Source: Dryomyza anilis
Taxonomy: Eukaryota > Arthropoda > Insecta > Diptera > Dryomyzidae
Direction: 5' to 3'
NCBI GenBank assembly: GCA_951804985.1
Contig: OX638133.1
Location: 26,752,963-26,816,962, forward strand
Length of the DNA stretch: 64,000 nt
The translations under genes and the position numbers were made by a program. Each line of letters begins with the position of its first letter. The stretch's first letter is position 1. Below are positions 1-10,013 of the stretch, piece by piece. The notes below the pieces were generated by a model. The model was given only the letters and a program-made list of their open reading frames with translations. It had not been told where the DNA came from and ran no database searches.

Positions 1-240
1 ACCCGATGAAATAAAATATCATACCTCATTGAAACCTGATCATTGCCCGATGAAAATTTCTTTATGAGGAACAACTAATGTAGCTTTGATCGGGACCATT
101 GGCTGTTTAGATTATTTAAACCCTGCTATGGTGAGCATGATAAGGGCATGACAAGGCAATGATCATATTTGCTCTAATAGGGGTTACCTGACGAAACCCC
201 GATCATTTCCCGATGGCGCATCGGGCAAATTTCCACTAGG
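1..240. other. Short intergenic stretch, no gene
   Basis: No open frame of note. The motif GATCATT followed by CCCGATG occurs near both ends (about 38-53 and 202-220), so this may be the edge of an unidentified repeat. The LINE coding sequence begins abruptly at about 242. Confidence 0.4.
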
Positions 241-241
241 G

Positions 242-1112
242 TATAACATATTTATATCGGATTTTCCTCATGAGTTCAATGGAACAACAGGAATTCTATA
301 TGCTGACGATTCTTTAGCATAACGCACATGCAGAGTCTCCTTTGGAAGCTCTTTGCAAAGTCAAATCACATTTAAGACATATACAGAATTTTTATACCAA
401 TTGGAGAATAAAAATTAATGTATCAAATACTGAAGCCATATGTATTAGAAATGCTTCAGGTAAGTGCCACAGCAGCACTGTTCCGGAAAGCAAAAATCTT
501 CAACTCTGTATGGATGGCATTAACATTCCATTTAAAGATAGTTTTAAATATTTAGGTATTACTTTTAATAAACTCCTTAAATTTAATCAGCATGCAAAAA
601 CAGTTCTCAAAAAGGCTAATAGGGTACAAGCTATGTTTTCAAGACTTTTAAAAAATAAAAATCTGAACACTAGAACAAAATTACTTATTTACAAAGTTAG
701 TATTCGTTCGGTGATTGTTTATGGGTTTCCCATATGGTTTACTATTTCTCCAACAGTGGCACAAAAGTTGGAAATCTTAGAACGTAAAGTTTTGAGACTT
801 TGTGTTGATCGCAATTATGAATCCTTTACAAAAAGATTTTTCAATTTTTTCATTTATGATAAGGCATTCATCAATCCATTATGTAAATATTCTTTAAATC
901 TACTTAATAAATTTGTTCAAAAACTACAATATCACGAAAATGTGTTGGTCAACCAAACTTTTGAATCTCAGAAAAGTTTCAGCTGGTCAAACATTAATTA
1001 TATTTCACCGGTGGGCATTATAAATGAAAATCTCACCATGGAGATGGATTTCACTACTCCACTACTACCAGATTTTTACGTAAAATCATGCACTGACGTA
1101 CATAGCGGCTAA
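242..1112 (+). pseudogene. LINE reverse transcriptase, C-terminal half, frameshifted
   Basis: Starting at 242 the frame reads YNIFISDFPHEFNGTT and then the catalytic box YADDS (299-313). A stop follows at 320. The reading then continues one frame over from about 318 (HNAHAESPLEALCKVKSHL) and stays open to 1112, so a single-base shift lies close to 316-318. Downstream are typical post-palm features of Jockey/I reverse transcriptases: WRIKINVSNTEAI (thumb entry), FKYLGITF (about 558-581) and the alpha-helical LLIYKVSIRSVIVYGFPIW region. About 290 residues of an enzyme usually of 800 or more remain. The 256-residue open part has no natural start codon; its first codon is TTG inside the domain. 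Non-functional relic. Confidence 0.85.
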
Positions 1113-1331
1113 TTAAAAGATGTGATATATAAAACATAGTACAAATATCTTTTAAAGAAATATATCTTTGTTAAATAATCTTGTAGCATATTGCTACTTT
1201 GTAAATAATGTAAATATTGTAAATAAGTAGAATAGTTTTTAGTTTATAGTTACATGTACATATTTTGTTTTTTTTTTTTTGTTTTAGTTTTAAGATTTAA
1301 CTTGACAATCGTCAACCGTAATAATAAATGC
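242..1331 (+). mobile_element. 5'-truncated non-LTR retrotransposon (Jockey/I group)
   Basis: The coding part of a LINE second ORF (242-1112) is followed by about 200 bases of AT-rich 3' sequence with a T-rich tract (1262-1280). It may end at the TAATAATAA run near 1319-1329; I-clade LINEs end in TAA repeats, which makes that boundary plausible but not proven. The endonuclease and first half of the reverse transcriptase are missing, as expected for 5' truncation during target-primed insertion. No target duplication was found. Exact clade (Jockey, I or relative) is not resolved. Confidence 0.75.
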
Positions 1332-1374
1332 CGGGAGCAAACATTTTGAATATCAGTAATAAGAGAAAAATAAT

Positions 1375-2200
1375 TATACCCTACACCTATGAGGTACAGG
1401 GTATATTAACTTTGTGCATATATTGTAACGCACCTTAGGAGGCGTGTCCGGTATGGAAAAGTATATATATTCTTGATCAGCATCACTACCCGAGTCTGTT
1501 TAGCCATGTCCGTCTGTCTGTCCGTCTTGCTGTCTTGCTGTTCGAATACATAATAACTTGAGAAATACTGATCAGAACGCGATAAAATTTCGTCTTAATA
1601 TATTTTAGCCAAAAATAGGAACTGAGTTTGAAAATGAGCCAAATCGGTCTACGGGCACGCCCACCTCCCATACAAGTCACTTTTATATAACTCTATAGGA
1701 ACTAACAACTCGAAAAGTATTCAAGGTATAGTTATAAAGTTTAAAACGTATTGTTCGAATTCACCTTAAAATATGTGGTCCAAAAATGGGCTTGATCGGC
1801 CCACTTTTTTTTTCATTATTTCCCGGGTTTTCATAGTGAAAATTTGATCCGTAAATTATTAAAATCAAATCTATGAAATATTAGCCTTTCAAAATATTAA
1901 ATATGGGCGTGGTCCGCCCAATTATATTTTTCATTTTTTTTTTTTTAGTTTTTTATACTTTTATATAATTTTTTTAATTTATGGGGATATAAGACGTAAA
2001 TTTCTGATATATGAATAATATTCTGAGGGTGGGGAGGTTCAGCATAAATAAAAACTTTAAAATTAAGGTATGCAATTAAATATTCCACATTAATATCCCC
2101 ATCAAAGGTGTAGGGTATTCCATAATCGGGCCCGACTGACTATAAAAATCCGCCCCATGTGACCGAACTTACCCATGTGACCTAACTTTCCCAACTCGTT
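1375..2200 (+). mobile_element. mini-me/DINE-type (Helentron-related) element, copy H1
   Basis: Starts TATACCCTACACC and reads through AGTATATATATTCTTGATCAGCAT and a GTCYGTCTG microsatellite (1508-1540). It ends in GGGTATTCC, a TCGGGCCCGACTGACTATA hairpin-like segment and CCCAACTCGTT. This TA-tract/conserved core/GTCY-tract layout is the published hallmark of dipteran mini-me elements, later tied to Helentron-associated INEs. No coding capacity; small open frames here are chance. It belongs with H5 (48.6 kb) and H7 (45.9 kb) to a subfamily ending CCCAACTCGTT, distinct from the other four copies ending CCCAACTGGTT. Confidence 0.8.
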
Positions 2201-3525
2201 TTTTACAAATTTAATTTTTTAAAATTTTTCAACATTGTTTTGTAGAATATTTTTTTTTTGGCAAATGGTGATTTCGAGCACTGCTTTTGACCAATGTTTT
2301 TATAGTCCAACATTTTTTTTTTTATCAAATCTTTTTTTCAAAATTTTTCGAACATTGTACATTAATACATTTTTTTCCGAATGTGGAGATTTCGACCAAG
2401 GCGTTGTTTTTGTCTTCCAAAAACATTTTTTTAAAAACATTTTTTTTTTATCGACATTTTTCGAACTTGGTTGTATTTGTTGAATAAATTTTTTTGATAT
2501 TCGCCAACATGAAATGAAACAAAATTTATTAACGACAACTAAATGCTAAAATTTTTCAATACTACACTCAGTGCACTCGCTGTATTTAATAAAGTGTCTG
2601 TTGTCAAGCAGTGCAGTGTTTTGTTTCGAAGCAAACAAGTATTGTGTGGTATAAGTTTTCTCTTTTGAGTTCTTTTTATGATACTCTCTTTCAATTACAT
2701 GAATCGATGAAGCAGTATTCAATAAAGTATTGTACACTACTGTAGGTGATACAATGAATGCATTCATGCAGATGTTTAATTATTACAAATCTAACATATA
2801 TTTCTAACACATATTTAATTATATTAATATTCTCCTTTAGAAGAACTCAATATAAGAATTCAAAAAAAGTAATTTTTCGACAAAAAAATATTCAACATTT
2901 AAAAAATTGTTAAAATCGAAAAAGCATAAATATGCCAAGTTCGTAATATTCATAAATTCGAGTAGAAGTTGAAAAAAAACTAATTTTAAAACAACGCACC
3001 TTGACCTTGTTCGGCCTGATCAATTACAACACGTAAACAATCAAAACCCATTTACAAATCACAGTAATTATTTCGTATTAATTAGAAAATATTACGTAAA
3101 ACTAACCAAAAAAAATTAGAAAACAACAAAAAAATGTAGCCTGTAATTTAAAGCAAACCAATTTACATATTTCATCAACCGCGCCCCATTAATTTTGTTT
3201 ATGTGGCCACCATGACAATGAAACACATTGATTAATTTACTTCGTCTCTTGGTTATTGTATATTTTTTTTTCTTTTTTCTTGTATAAACAAAATTTAAAT
3301 TTATTTCACATCTGACAGCACACTATTCGTTTCATTCGATAAATATTGAGCCGACTTCATGCGCAGCACACCGCACACTCCACGCACTAAATTCGACGGC
3401 AGCTCGGGAAAAATCTATTTTTATTAAGTTATTGAACCACGCACTGTATGAGTTGCCTAACTAGAAATAAATGCGAAATGCAATAATTGAGTTGAAAGTA
3501 TTACAAAAGAGATTGATATGAATTA
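2201..3525. other. AT-rich intergenic DNA, no gene recognised
   Basis: 2220-2490 is T-rich with repeated TTTTTCGAACA-like motifs. 2500-3300 is plain AT-rich DNA. A short less AT-rich block at about 3300-3415 is unremarkable. No coding or RNA signal. Confidence 0.5.
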
Positions 3526-3527
3526 TA

Positions 3528-4543
3528 TTCACTGTCATGCCAAAGGGGCGAATGTGCAATTTTTGACATTTGCGTTTTTTACATTTTTCAATGTAGTTTA
3601 TCCTCAAGTATGCTGTGCCAAAATCGCGTGTCATTTTGTTGGGTATTTCTAGCCACAAAAGACAAAACCAAAAGGGCGAATTTGAAAAATTGAAAATCGG
3701 GTCATGCCAAAAGGGCGAATCTTTTCGTTTTTTCGCCATAACTTTTTATTGGTATAAGATAAAATAGTGGAGTAAAGGAATTTATTGTTTGTATTCAAAA
3801 CACCTATCGAACTGCATCATTATTTAAAAATATTTGGTCAAACATTTTTTCCTGCGAATAACAAATGGCAAATTAATGTTTGACAAAATATTTTTAATTA
3901 ATGATGCAGATCGATAGGTGCTTTAAAAATAAACAATAATTGCCTTTACACCACTATTTTATCTTGTACCATTAAAAAGTTATAGCAAAAAATGAAAAGA
4001 TTCGCCCTTTCGGCATGACAAGATTTTCAATTTTTCCAATTTCTTCGTTTTTTTGCTTTTATTTTTTATTGGTGCACGATAAAATAGTGGTGTAAAGGTA
4101 TTAATTGTTTGTTTTTAAAGCACCTATCGAACTGCATCATTATTTTAAAATATTTTGCCAAACATTTTTTTCCTGCAAATAACAAATGGCAAATTAATGT
4201 TTGACAAAATATTTTTAATTAATAATGCAGATCTATAGGTGCTTTAAAAACAAACAATTAATGCCTCTGCATTACTATTTTATTTTGCGCTTAAAAAAAG
4301 TTAATCAGAAAAAACAAAAATATATGCCTTTTGATCTATAATTCAGTGATTTATAATTCAGTAGGTTGTCCATATCTAAAGATATTTTATATACGTTATA
4401 ATAATTGACAAATAAACTAAAATAACAGAAAAAATTAAGGAAAATATAAATTTTTCAAACTTTTTGAGCACTTCAAACTTTAAAATTTGATTTCCCAACG
4501 TTTTTAAAAATGCACATTCGCCCCTTTGGCATGACAGTGACGA
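3528..4543. mobile_element. Family-A foldback element, copy 1 (TA-flanked, ~1 kb)
   Basis: Terminal inverted repeats CACTGTCATGCCAAAGGGGC... and ...GCCCCTTTGGCATGACAGTG, flanked by TA on both sides (3526-3527 and 4544-4545), consistent with the TA target duplication of Tc1/mariner-type elements. The interior is a nest of imperfect palindromes. A unit bounded by CATGCCAAAAGGGCGAAT and its complement encloses a second palindrome centred near AACAAATGGCAAATTAAT, with TATCGATAGGTGCTTT-like arms. No transposase. A 70-90 residue open frame spanning the left end recurs in copies 3 and 4 only because the copies are similar. Confidence 0.8.
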
Positions 4544-4545
4544 TA

Positions 4546-5168
4546 TGTATTTAATATTTGTGTAATTAATATTTCTTTTTCATTACATTATTCAATAATA
4601 TTTTATACATTTAACAGAATTTGGCATTTTCTAATAATTCAAATTATACACATAAACATTATTGTAATTGCGCAATAGTATTTCAAAAACGGAAACATCT
4701 AAATCAATTTCCTTTTGGCTATCAATAAACAATTAATTCCATTCACAATTTCTAAGCAATAGTATAAACATCTCAATAAATTCGCCCACCAATATATTTT
4801 TGCTAAAAACAATAGCTGTGCGTGAATTAAACTAAATTTGCAGCTATTAAAAAGTAATCAGCATAAACATTTTTTTTTTTGGGGTTTTGTGAAATTTTAT
4901 TGAATTTTTATTAGCTACGCCTTGAAAACAAGATTTTATTAGGAAAATAAATTCAGTTTTATTGAAATGTGCGCAATAAACATTCATAAATTTAGAAATA
5001 ACAAAGATTTTGATTGTTATATTGCGTTAAATGTTGGGGGGTTTCTAAATTAATTAAAAGATTTAATAGTTTAGATATTTTATGTATTATATATAGTTAA
5101 ATAATTTATCGTTTTAATAGTAAAAGTGAGGGAGTATATTTTAAAATTTTTTAAAATTTATGTATTGT
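4546..5168. other. AT-rich intergenic DNA, no gene recognised
   Basis: Nothing recognisable: homopolymer runs and AT-rich sequence only. Confidence 0.5.
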
Positions 5169-5170
5169 GT

Positions 5171-5271
5171 CCGGATATCCCGATTGAAATTATACAAAAA
5201 AAGAAATTACAATGAATATTATATAGTATTCTTTGTACTATTTTTTCGAAAATTTCAATCGCGATATCTGG
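5171..5271. repeat. Imperfect palindrome (~100 bp)
   Basis: CCGGATATCCCGATTGAAATT on the left pairs with AATTTCAATCGCGATATCTGG on the right, with about 60 bases between. It directly precedes the GCAGATTTT repeat block, so it could be a terminus of that unclassified repeat. Confidence 0.5.
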
Positions 5272-5284
5272 AGACAAAACATTC

Positions 5285-5563
5285 GGCAGGTTACTAGCAG
5301 ATTATTGACAGATTTTAGTAAAAGCGCAGTTTGCTGGCAGATTTTACACAGGCCAGTAGTTTGTTTTTGAACAAAACCAGCAGATGGATACAGCAGGTTT
5401 CACGCAGGTATTCGGTATGTTCATAATATAAACGTGGCAGAATATTGACACATTTTAGCTAAAGCGCAGTTTTCTGGCAGATTTTATGCAGGGCATTAAA
5501 AATATCAGCATTGCTACAGCAGTTTTCACGCAAGTATTCGGTATGTTCAAAATGTATACGTGA
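5285..5563 (+). repeat. ~140-bp tandem repeat with CTGGCAGATTTT motif
   Basis: Two diverged copies. ATTGACAGATTTTAG (about 5306) recurs as ATTGACACATTTTAG (about 5446). GCGCAGTTT.CTGGCAGATTTTA and CACGCA.GTATTCGGTATGTTC follow in each. The same motif occurs in inverted orientation at 6640-6720. Confidence 0.7.
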
Positions 5564-6069
5564 CACGGCAGATTTATGTAATGTTTTTGGAATTATTTTT
5601 AAAATAAGCTGCCTTGTAGCATGTGACACGGCAGATTTATGTAATGTTTTTGGAATTATTTTTAAAATAAGCTGCCTTGTAAAGGGTTTTCCAACAGGGA
5701 CGCTACAAAAGTAGAGCGACAGGGACAGCAAACGACGCCATATTTCTTGCCGCTCTTTCGACATTTCTCTTCAGTAAGGTTTGCCATTTCATGATGGAGA
5801 GATATACAAATTCGAACACGGCAGATTTATGTAATGTTTTTGGAATTATTTTTAAAATAAGCTGCCTTGTAGCATGTGACACGGCAGATTTATGTAATGT
5901 TTTTGGAATTATTTTTAAAATAAGCTGCCTTGTAAAGGGTTTTTCAACAGGGACGCTACAAAAGTAGAGCGACAGGGACAGCAAACGACGCCATATTTCT
6001 TGCCGCTCTTTCGACATTTCTCTTCAGTAAGGTTTGCCATTTCATGATGGAGAGATATACAAATTCGAA
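5564..6069 (+). repeat. 253-bp tandem duplication carrying half a MITE
   Basis: Two units, 5564-5816 and 5817-6069. Each holds two 63-bp sub-repeats (starting CACGGCAGATTTATG, at 5564, 5627, 5817 and 5880) followed by the left half of a family-B MITE. The join ATTCGAACACGG at about 5810-5820 shows where the second unit begins. The units are nearly identical, so the duplication is recent and occurred after the MITE inserted. Confidence 0.85.
5682..5816. mobile_element. Family-B MITE, left half only
   Basis: Begins AAGGGTTTTCCAACAGGGAC next to TA and stops within the first arm, at the duplication boundary. A by-product of the 253-bp tandem duplication, not an independent insertion. Confidence 0.8.
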
Positions 6070-6275
6070 TTTCGGTAGTAAATTTTAATAATTTCGACTC
6101 GTTGTTGGCTCTTATATCTTTCCATGATGAAATGGCAAACCTTACTGAAGAGAAATGTCAAAAGAGCGACAAGAAATATGGCGTCGTTTGCTCTCCATGG
6201 AGCTCTACTTTTGTAGCGTCCCTGTTGAAAAACCCTTGAAAAAAACTTTTGTAGCGCTCTTATTGAAAAACCCTT
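5935..6275. mobile_element. Family-B foldback MITE, copy 1
   Basis: 341 bp. The left arm AAGGGTTTTTCAACAGGGAC... is inverted on the right, where a longer double terminus is present (...GTTGAAAAACCCTTG, then ...ATTGAAAAACCCTT). The two arms of about 130 bp cover most of the element. The flanks are CCTTG-TA on the left and TA-GCATG on the right. The neighbouring sub-repeats show the uninterrupted site CCTTGTAGCATG, which proves a TA target duplication. No coding capacity. Confidence 0.85.
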
Positions 6276-6439
6276 TAGCATGTTTTCTAAAGAATGTCGG
6301 AAGCTATTAATGGCAGAAAATTAAGCTATTTTTTTCGGAATTCCTGCAGATTTGAGGAATAAGAAAACAACTTACTTTATACAGTTAAACATTTTAATTT
6401 TAATATTTTTATTTATTATATCATTTAGATTACCGACAG

Positions 6440-6735
6440 AATACTGAAAGTTTTCTGGTAAATAACAGGTTTCTGACAAGAGCGCTGTGTTCTAGCAGAT
6501 TTTATGCAAAGCACAGCATGGAGTTTTTATTTTTATCAAAAACATCAGCCCTTTTATTTGCAAAAGGCTACCGGTAGTTGGTAGAAAATTGTTTTTTTTG
6601 TAATGTCTGCTTGAGGCAAATTTTAGAAATATCAAAGACTTGATATTTCTAAAATCTGCCAGAAAACTGCGCTTTTGTCAGAAAACTGTGATTTTATCAG
6701 AAATCTTTCAATATTCTGTCGGTCAACGGCTGTCA
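6440..6735. repeat. Inverted counterpart of the GCAGATTTT repeat block
   Basis: TCTAAAATCTGCCAGAAAAC.GCGCTTTT.GTCAG (6651-6690) is the reverse complement of the motif at 5306-5345, and ACCGACAGAATACTGAAAGTTTTCTGG lies at 6431-6457. Together with 5285-5563 this frames a region about 1.4 kb long with inverted ends, resembling a decayed foldback element. Confidence 0.55.
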
Positions 6736-6869
6736 GTCAACTGCAGATAAATATGAAATTCAACTTACAGTTATTGCTCTTCCAAAGATAATCTATCATG
6801 ATCTGCTCTTCCAATGAAAAAACTGTCATGATCTGTCTTTACATTACACATATCTGCCTCAGAATTTCA

Positions 6870-7079
6870 ACACCTTCTGAGGCCGCCTTCTTCCGATTTG
6901 TTCTTGCTCAAACAACAGGTAAATTTTTGGACAAACTTCATTATTATTTGGAAGATAGCTGGTGCACAGTTTAACCCAAATGGCATTCTGTTAAATTCGA
7001 AATGACCAGAAATCTTTCATTCATCTACTAAAACCTGTTGAGAAACGCATGCTTAATATAAAGTTGAAAAATATCTACT
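6870..7079 (-). pseudogene. Ty3/gypsy reverse transcriptase fragment
   Basis: On the minus strand one continuous frame, broken by two stops, reads YFSTLY, then stop, ACVSQQVLVDE, stop, KISGHFEFNRMPFGLNCAP and AIFQIIMKFVQKF. This matches the order of conserved blocks in Ty3/gypsy reverse transcriptases: F-S-T-L-D-L, then the GHFEF.RMPFGL.NAPA.FQ block just before the YLDD box. The YLDD box itself and everything downstream are missing. About 70 residues remain and no LTR is seen nearby. Decayed and non-functional. Confidence 0.75.
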
Positions 7080-7099
7080 ATGTCATAACTGATCTAATA

Positions 7100-8224
7100 T
7101 CGTGACTGTCATGCCAAAGGGGCGAATGTGCATTTTAAAATATATTGGAAAAATCAAATTTTAAAGTGTTTACAAAATTATTAAAATTTATGTATTTTTC
7201 AATTTCTGTTATTTTGGTTTATTCATCAATTAATATAACGTGTATAAAATATTTTTGGATTTGGACAACCTACTGAATTATAAATACGGATTTTGTGCGG
7301 CTATATCCTGACCAAAACGCAAATATTTTGTTTTTTATGCTATAACTTTTTATTAGCGCAAGATAATATAGTAATGTAGAGGCATTTATTGTTTTCTTTC
7401 AAAGCACATATCGATTGGCATCATTATTTAAAAATAATTTTCCAAATATTAGTTTGTCATTTGTTATTTGCCAGAAAAATGTTTAGCAAAATATTTTTAA
7501 ATAATGATGCCAATCGATAGGTACTTTAAAAACAAACAATTAATACCTTTACACCACTATTTTATCGTGCACCAATAAAAAATTATAGCAAAAAAACGAA
7601 GAAATTGGAAAAATTGCAAAATCTTATCATGCCAAAAGGGCGAATCTTTTCGTTCTTTTGCTACAACTCTTTAATGGTACAAGATAAAATAGTGATGTAA
7701 AGGCAATTATTGTTTGTTTTCAAAGCACCTATCAATCTACATCATTAATAAAAAATAGTTTGCAAAACATTAATTTGCCATTTGTATTTGCAGGAATAAA
7801 TGTTTGGGCTCTATGTCACCGCACCACCTACACAGGTCGCCCCCTCTAAAATCCATTTTTCTAAGATGTATTAGTAAGGTATTATGTCCTGTGATAATTC
7901 CTACTAGTATCTAAGTTCTGTCTTTTTGAGTTCTAGTATAGTCTTGCTGTATGCTGTTTTTTATGTCGTTCCATATTTTTTGTAGCGAGGCATGAGTTTG
8001 AGTCGTGCCATTTTTTATCATTTGTTCTTCGCGTCTGTTTGTTATACGTTTTTTTTAATTTTTCGAATTCGCCCTTTTGTTTTTGTCGTTTGTGGCTAGA
8101 AATATTCAAGAAAACCACACACGATTTTGGCACAATATTTTTGAGGAAAACTACACTCAAAAATGTTAAAAAAAACTCTAATGTCAAAAATTACACATTC
8201 GGCCCTTACGCATGATAGTGGCGA
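7100..8224. mobile_element. Family-A foldback element, copy 2, with LINE fragment inside
   Basis: Ends TCGTGACTGTCATGCCAAAG and GCATGATAGTGGCGA, flanked by TA (7098-7099 and 8225-8226). The interior is the same nested palindrome as copy 1, up to about 7800, then foreign sequence to about 8050, then the family-A right end. The right end (GGCCCTTACGCATGATAGTG) has several substitutions, so this copy is older than copies 1 and 4. Confidence 0.8.
7806..8050 (-). pseudogene. LINE C-terminal (RNase-H tail/zinc knuckle) fragment
   Basis: The minus strand reads NGTTQTHASLQKIWNDIK, then a stop, then ILVGIITGHNTLLIHLRK and GGDLCRWCGDIEP. The LxG.iTGHn.L..HL.k (M) run followed by C-x2-C-x-E is the characteristic end of ORF2 in LINEs that carry RNase H and a terminal zinc knuckle. 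At least one in-frame stop breaks it. It sits inside family-A copy 2 where that element's palindrome should continue, so it is an insertion or a recombinant capture. Confidence 0.65.
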
Positions 8225-8226
8225 TA

Positions 8227-8740
8227 TCTCGTCTATCCGATGAATCGGAAATACTTGTTTAACTGTTACATCATTTATGTCGATAATACCAGATTAGAAT
8301 ACAGGTAGAGATTTTTCACAAACGTATCATGAGACTGAAGAATCAATTTTCTCTGTAATGGGTGGTTCTGTTTAGAATCGAATTAATTACAAATGGGTGA
8401 CTTGGTTCGATGACCGTGTATAATGAGAGCTTGGAAACTGTTGTGGGGAGAGCCCTATTTCCCGCCATATATTTTGTTCTAAAATTCTTGAAAGAGTTTA
8501 ATTTGATTGAAATGTGTTTATTGAAAAAAACACTCAATAACAGTAAAAATAAATTACACAGATCTAATATTTAGATATGATTTATATCGAAAATGAGAAT
8601 ATGCTGATCTGAAATATTATAAAATGGTAAAAAAATTCGAAGAGCATTTGAATATTTCAAGTTCATTAACCAGTTTTTGTTTAACACCACGATAAACTTA
8701 CAAAAAATGTAAATTATTAAAATGTATTTGGTTGATTTGT
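8227..8740. other. AT-rich intergenic DNA, no gene recognised
   Basis: Nothing recognised. The short open frame at 8343-8537 (minus) has no recognisable features. Confidence 0.5.
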
Positions 8741-9050
8741 AGCCGCGGTGGCTCAGTGGTTAGTGCATTGGACTGCGGGCTGAAAGGTCCCCGGTTCAAG
8801 CCTGGACTGGGGCTAACAACATCTTTTCATAGAAACATTTTTCTATACCGCGCTACCTCTCGTCAGTAAATGGCAAACCTACGAGAGTAAAACATTGCCT
8901 ATGATAAGCTCTCACCCGCCGTTCGGATTCTGCAATAAACTGTAGGTTCCACCACTTTGAGTACAAATATAACACGCTCCGCTCGAAATGGTGAGAGAGT
9001 TCGGCCTAAGTTCTTATAGGACTATTATTATATTATTATTATTATTATTA
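8741..9050 (+). mobile_element. tRNA-derived SINE, copy a (full length)
   Basis: The head AGCCGCGGTGGCTCAGTGG contains an RNA polymerase III A box (GGCTCAGTGGTTAGTGC) and a B box (GGTTCAAGCC) about 35 bases apart, as in tRNA. A body of about 230 bases follows (marker segments TACCGCGCTACCTCTCG, AATGGCAAACCTACGAGAG, CTCACCCGCCGTTCGGATTC, GGTGAGAGAGTTCGGCC). It ends in an ATT-repeat tail (9021-9050). The tail type and poly-III boxes mark it as a SINE. The parent tRNA cannot be named: the anticodon arm is too diverged. Confidence 0.85.
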
Positions 9051-9694
9051 TTTGCTTGATTTTATTTCTACAATAACGATTTGTTTGTGGTAAATAAAAA
9101 TATGATACCACAATATAATTCAATTCATTTTTATTTAGTTGCAATGCATTCATTCTCTCCATCTAGCTCTCTTACTTTCTTTCTCTCTTTCTCTCTCTGT
9201 CTCTCGACTTATTTGCACGCGCTCATTCTCAAGAGTCCTCTAAAGTCCTTTCAATAAATTTTCAAATGCTGCAAATTGCACAAAGACGTTAAAAAATAAA
9301 TAAAACTACATCAAATTCCACTACGCTGGTATTTTGTTTGTTTGTTCATGTTGTGCATTGAGTGTCTGTGAGACATTCTTCACTTCAAGAATCAACTTCC
9401 CCTTTGAAGATTCTGAAGAATCTGCAAGGCAAACAATTTATGCTGATAGTCGTCAATTATATTTGAAGTTCGCAGTAAAGTTGTCATAAGTAAATAATTA
9501 TTTTAAATAATTATTTAGACATCTTTTTTAAATTTAATTTTATAAAGAATCGACTTGTTTAAATTGAATTCATTAGAAATTACAGCATTTGATATCAGTT
9601 TAATTTATAATAATTATTTTATATTTACGACCATTCGCTATATTTAACTATATAACCGTTAACATTTTTCTTAGCATTTACCACTTTTATAAAC
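9051..9694. other. AT-rich intergenic DNA with a CT microsatellite
   Basis: 9170-9205 is (TCTC)n-rich. The rest shows no coding or RNA signal. Confidence 0.5.
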
Positions 9695-9745
9695 GTTTTT
9701 CAATGTAAGTAGTGAATAGTAAAATCATTACTTACATTGAAAAAC
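9695..9745. repeat. 17-bp inverted repeat
   Basis: GTTTTTCAATGTAAGTA (9695-9711) and its exact complement (9729-9745) separated by 17 bases. It lies 45 bases upstream of the candidate small peptide ORF. It could be a hairpin or the relic of a small foldback element. Confidence 0.6.
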
Positions 9746-9788
9746 TTACTATTTAGTCTACAATTTAACTTTTTTCTGTTTTTTACAA

Positions 9789-10013
9789 ATGTTTTTGCCT
9801 CCAATAATTTTCCACCTTTTATTCTTTGCCATTCTCATAAATATTTCTGCGAACAGAGTGATTATAAAATTCCTTTTCGCGTTGCACAGGACGTGCTCAA
9901 GTCAAATGCATCACGAAAGAGTACAAATATTTGACTGCAGCCATTGCAATGGCGCTGACAACGTTGACATTGCCTTCCAGAAGTGCAATGACATTTTGAC
10001 GGACGCATATTAA
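9789..10013 (+). CDS. Candidate small secreted peptide (74 aa), unrecognised
   Basis: The 74-residue frame begins MFLPPIIFHLLFFAILINIS, a strongly hydrophobic stretch that looks like a cleavable signal peptide (cleavage perhaps after ISA, residues 19-21). A polar remainder with four cysteines follows (RTCSS, FDCSHC, QKCND) and an acidic end (ILTDAY). The start codon context ACAAATGT is acceptable for flies. No family is recognised and no splice structure, promoter or poly-A signal is obvious. It overlaps open frames in other phases, and hydrophobic N-termini arise easily in T-rich DNA, so chance is a real alternative. It lies between repeats, with no gene neighbour. Confidence 0.25.
   Translation: MFLPPIIFHLLFFAILINISANRVIIKFLFALHRTCSSQMHHERVQIFDCSHCNGADNVDIAFQKCNDILTDAY

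Noticed and set aside
8741..8815. Possible functional tRNA gene
   Set aside because: A and B boxes are present, but the anticodon arm does not pair well and the same sequence heads a dispersed SINE with a tail and target duplications.
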